Shown: piece by piece, positions 4,974-5,063 of the stretch | How positions within the stretch are numbered: the first letter of the stretch is position 1 | Layout of the letters: each line of letters starts with the position of its first letter | From: Thermoprotei archaeon | GTDB lineage: Archaea; Thermoproteota; Methanomethylicia; Nezhaarchaeales; WYZ-LMO8 | Length of the DNA stretch: 5,063 nucleotides | Assembly: GCA_003650865.1 (NCBI GenBank) | Contig: QMSN01000090.1 | Span: 1-5,063, forward strand | Direction of reading: 5' to 3' | Notes under the pieces: generated by a model | Told to the model about the DNA's origin: nothing | Database searches by the model: none | The model's input: only the letters and a program-made list of their open reading frames with translations | Translations under genes and position numbers: made by a program

Positions 4974-5063
4974 ATGAAAGCACGTAACATAGAGGAAGCT
5001 CTAAGAAGGGTTCAGGAGGAGGTCATAGCTTACATAACGAAGCTCGTGCCACCTGAAGAGCTT
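4974..5063 (+). CDS. Probable DUF3194 family protein, 3'-truncated by window edge
   Basis: ATG 4974 opens a frame that stays open for 30 codons to the window end. An in-frame TAA at 4968-4970 excludes any earlier start. The visible residues, beginning MKARNIEEALRRVQEEV and going on to AYITKLVPPEEL, form an amphipathic helix followed by a turn. This resembles, from memory, the N-terminus of the short archaeal DUF3194 proteins encoded right after prefoldin beta in many archaea (pattern: helix, then YI...(V/L)P.EE). The function of that family is unknown. There is no clear SD in the 6-bp gap, so coupling to prefoldin beta is likely. The call rests on position plus 30 residues and may be wrong; that a protein-coding gene starts here is more secure. 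Confidence 0.55.
   Translation, partial: MKARNIEEALRRVQEEVIAYITKLVPPEEL

Noticed and set aside
1..5063. tRNA, rRNA, CRISPR array, insertion sequence or integration site
   Set aside because: None seen: the window is almost fully coding, with no spaced direct repeats, no transposase or integrase motifs and no terminal inverted repeats.

Overview
The window is a tightly packed, one-strand stretch of an archaeal chromosome that reads as the well-known archaeal proteasome-exosome superoperon. Nothing on the minus strand looks real. The gene set (proteasome alpha subunit, archaeal SBDS/Sdo1, Rrp4/Rrp41/Rrp42, eL43-type L37Ae, Brix/Imp4-like, Pcc1, prefoldin beta) is exclusively archaeal in this order. 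Heavy use of AGG/AGA for Arg and ATA for Ile, TTG starts with strong Shine-Dalgarno (SD) sites, and close similarity of Rrp4/Rrp41/Rrp42 to remembered Sulfolobus proteins suggest a thermophilic archaeon of the TACK/Thermoproteota side. That placement is inference; no 16S or marker tree is available here.

Layout, left to right: 1-576 psmA, 5' end cut off by the window; 578-1279 SBDS/Sdo1 ribosome-maturation factor; 1284-1973 rrp4 (exosome RNA-binding cap); 1995-2738 rrp41 (catalytic RNase PH-type subunit); 2740-3546 rrp42 (non-catalytic RNase PH-type partner, TTG start); 3533-3760 rpl37ae zinc-ribbon ribosomal protein; 3761-3807 the longest gap, 47 bp; 3808-4368 Brix/Imp4-like protein; 4349-4594 pcc1 (KEOPS subunit, TTG start); 4602-4967 prefoldin beta; 4974-5063 the start of a further gene, probably DUF3194, cut off by the window end. 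Gaps elsewhere are 1 to 21 bp, and two junctions overlap by 14 and 20 bp, so a polycistronic mRNA with translational coupling is likely. There is no gene-free stretch over 50 bp.

The genes join protein degradation (20S proteasome), 3'-to-5' RNA degradation and tailing (exosome), ribosome assembly (SBDS, Brix, L37Ae), tRNA t6A modification (KEOPS) and folding of new proteins (prefoldin). Key residues look intact throughout: the Rrp41 phosphate-binding Arg pair and acidic residues, the Rrp4 KH-domain GxxG, the L37Ae CxxC pairs, and the PsmA pocket Lys.

I found no undescribed system. The points most worth a second look are: the absence of rpoP from its common position between rpl37ae and the Brix gene, where a 14-codon frame with a CxxC and an 11-codon mini-ORF sit instead; a perfect 8-bp hairpin in the 3' part of rrp4; and the use of TTG starts behind strong SD sites at rrp42 and pcc1.
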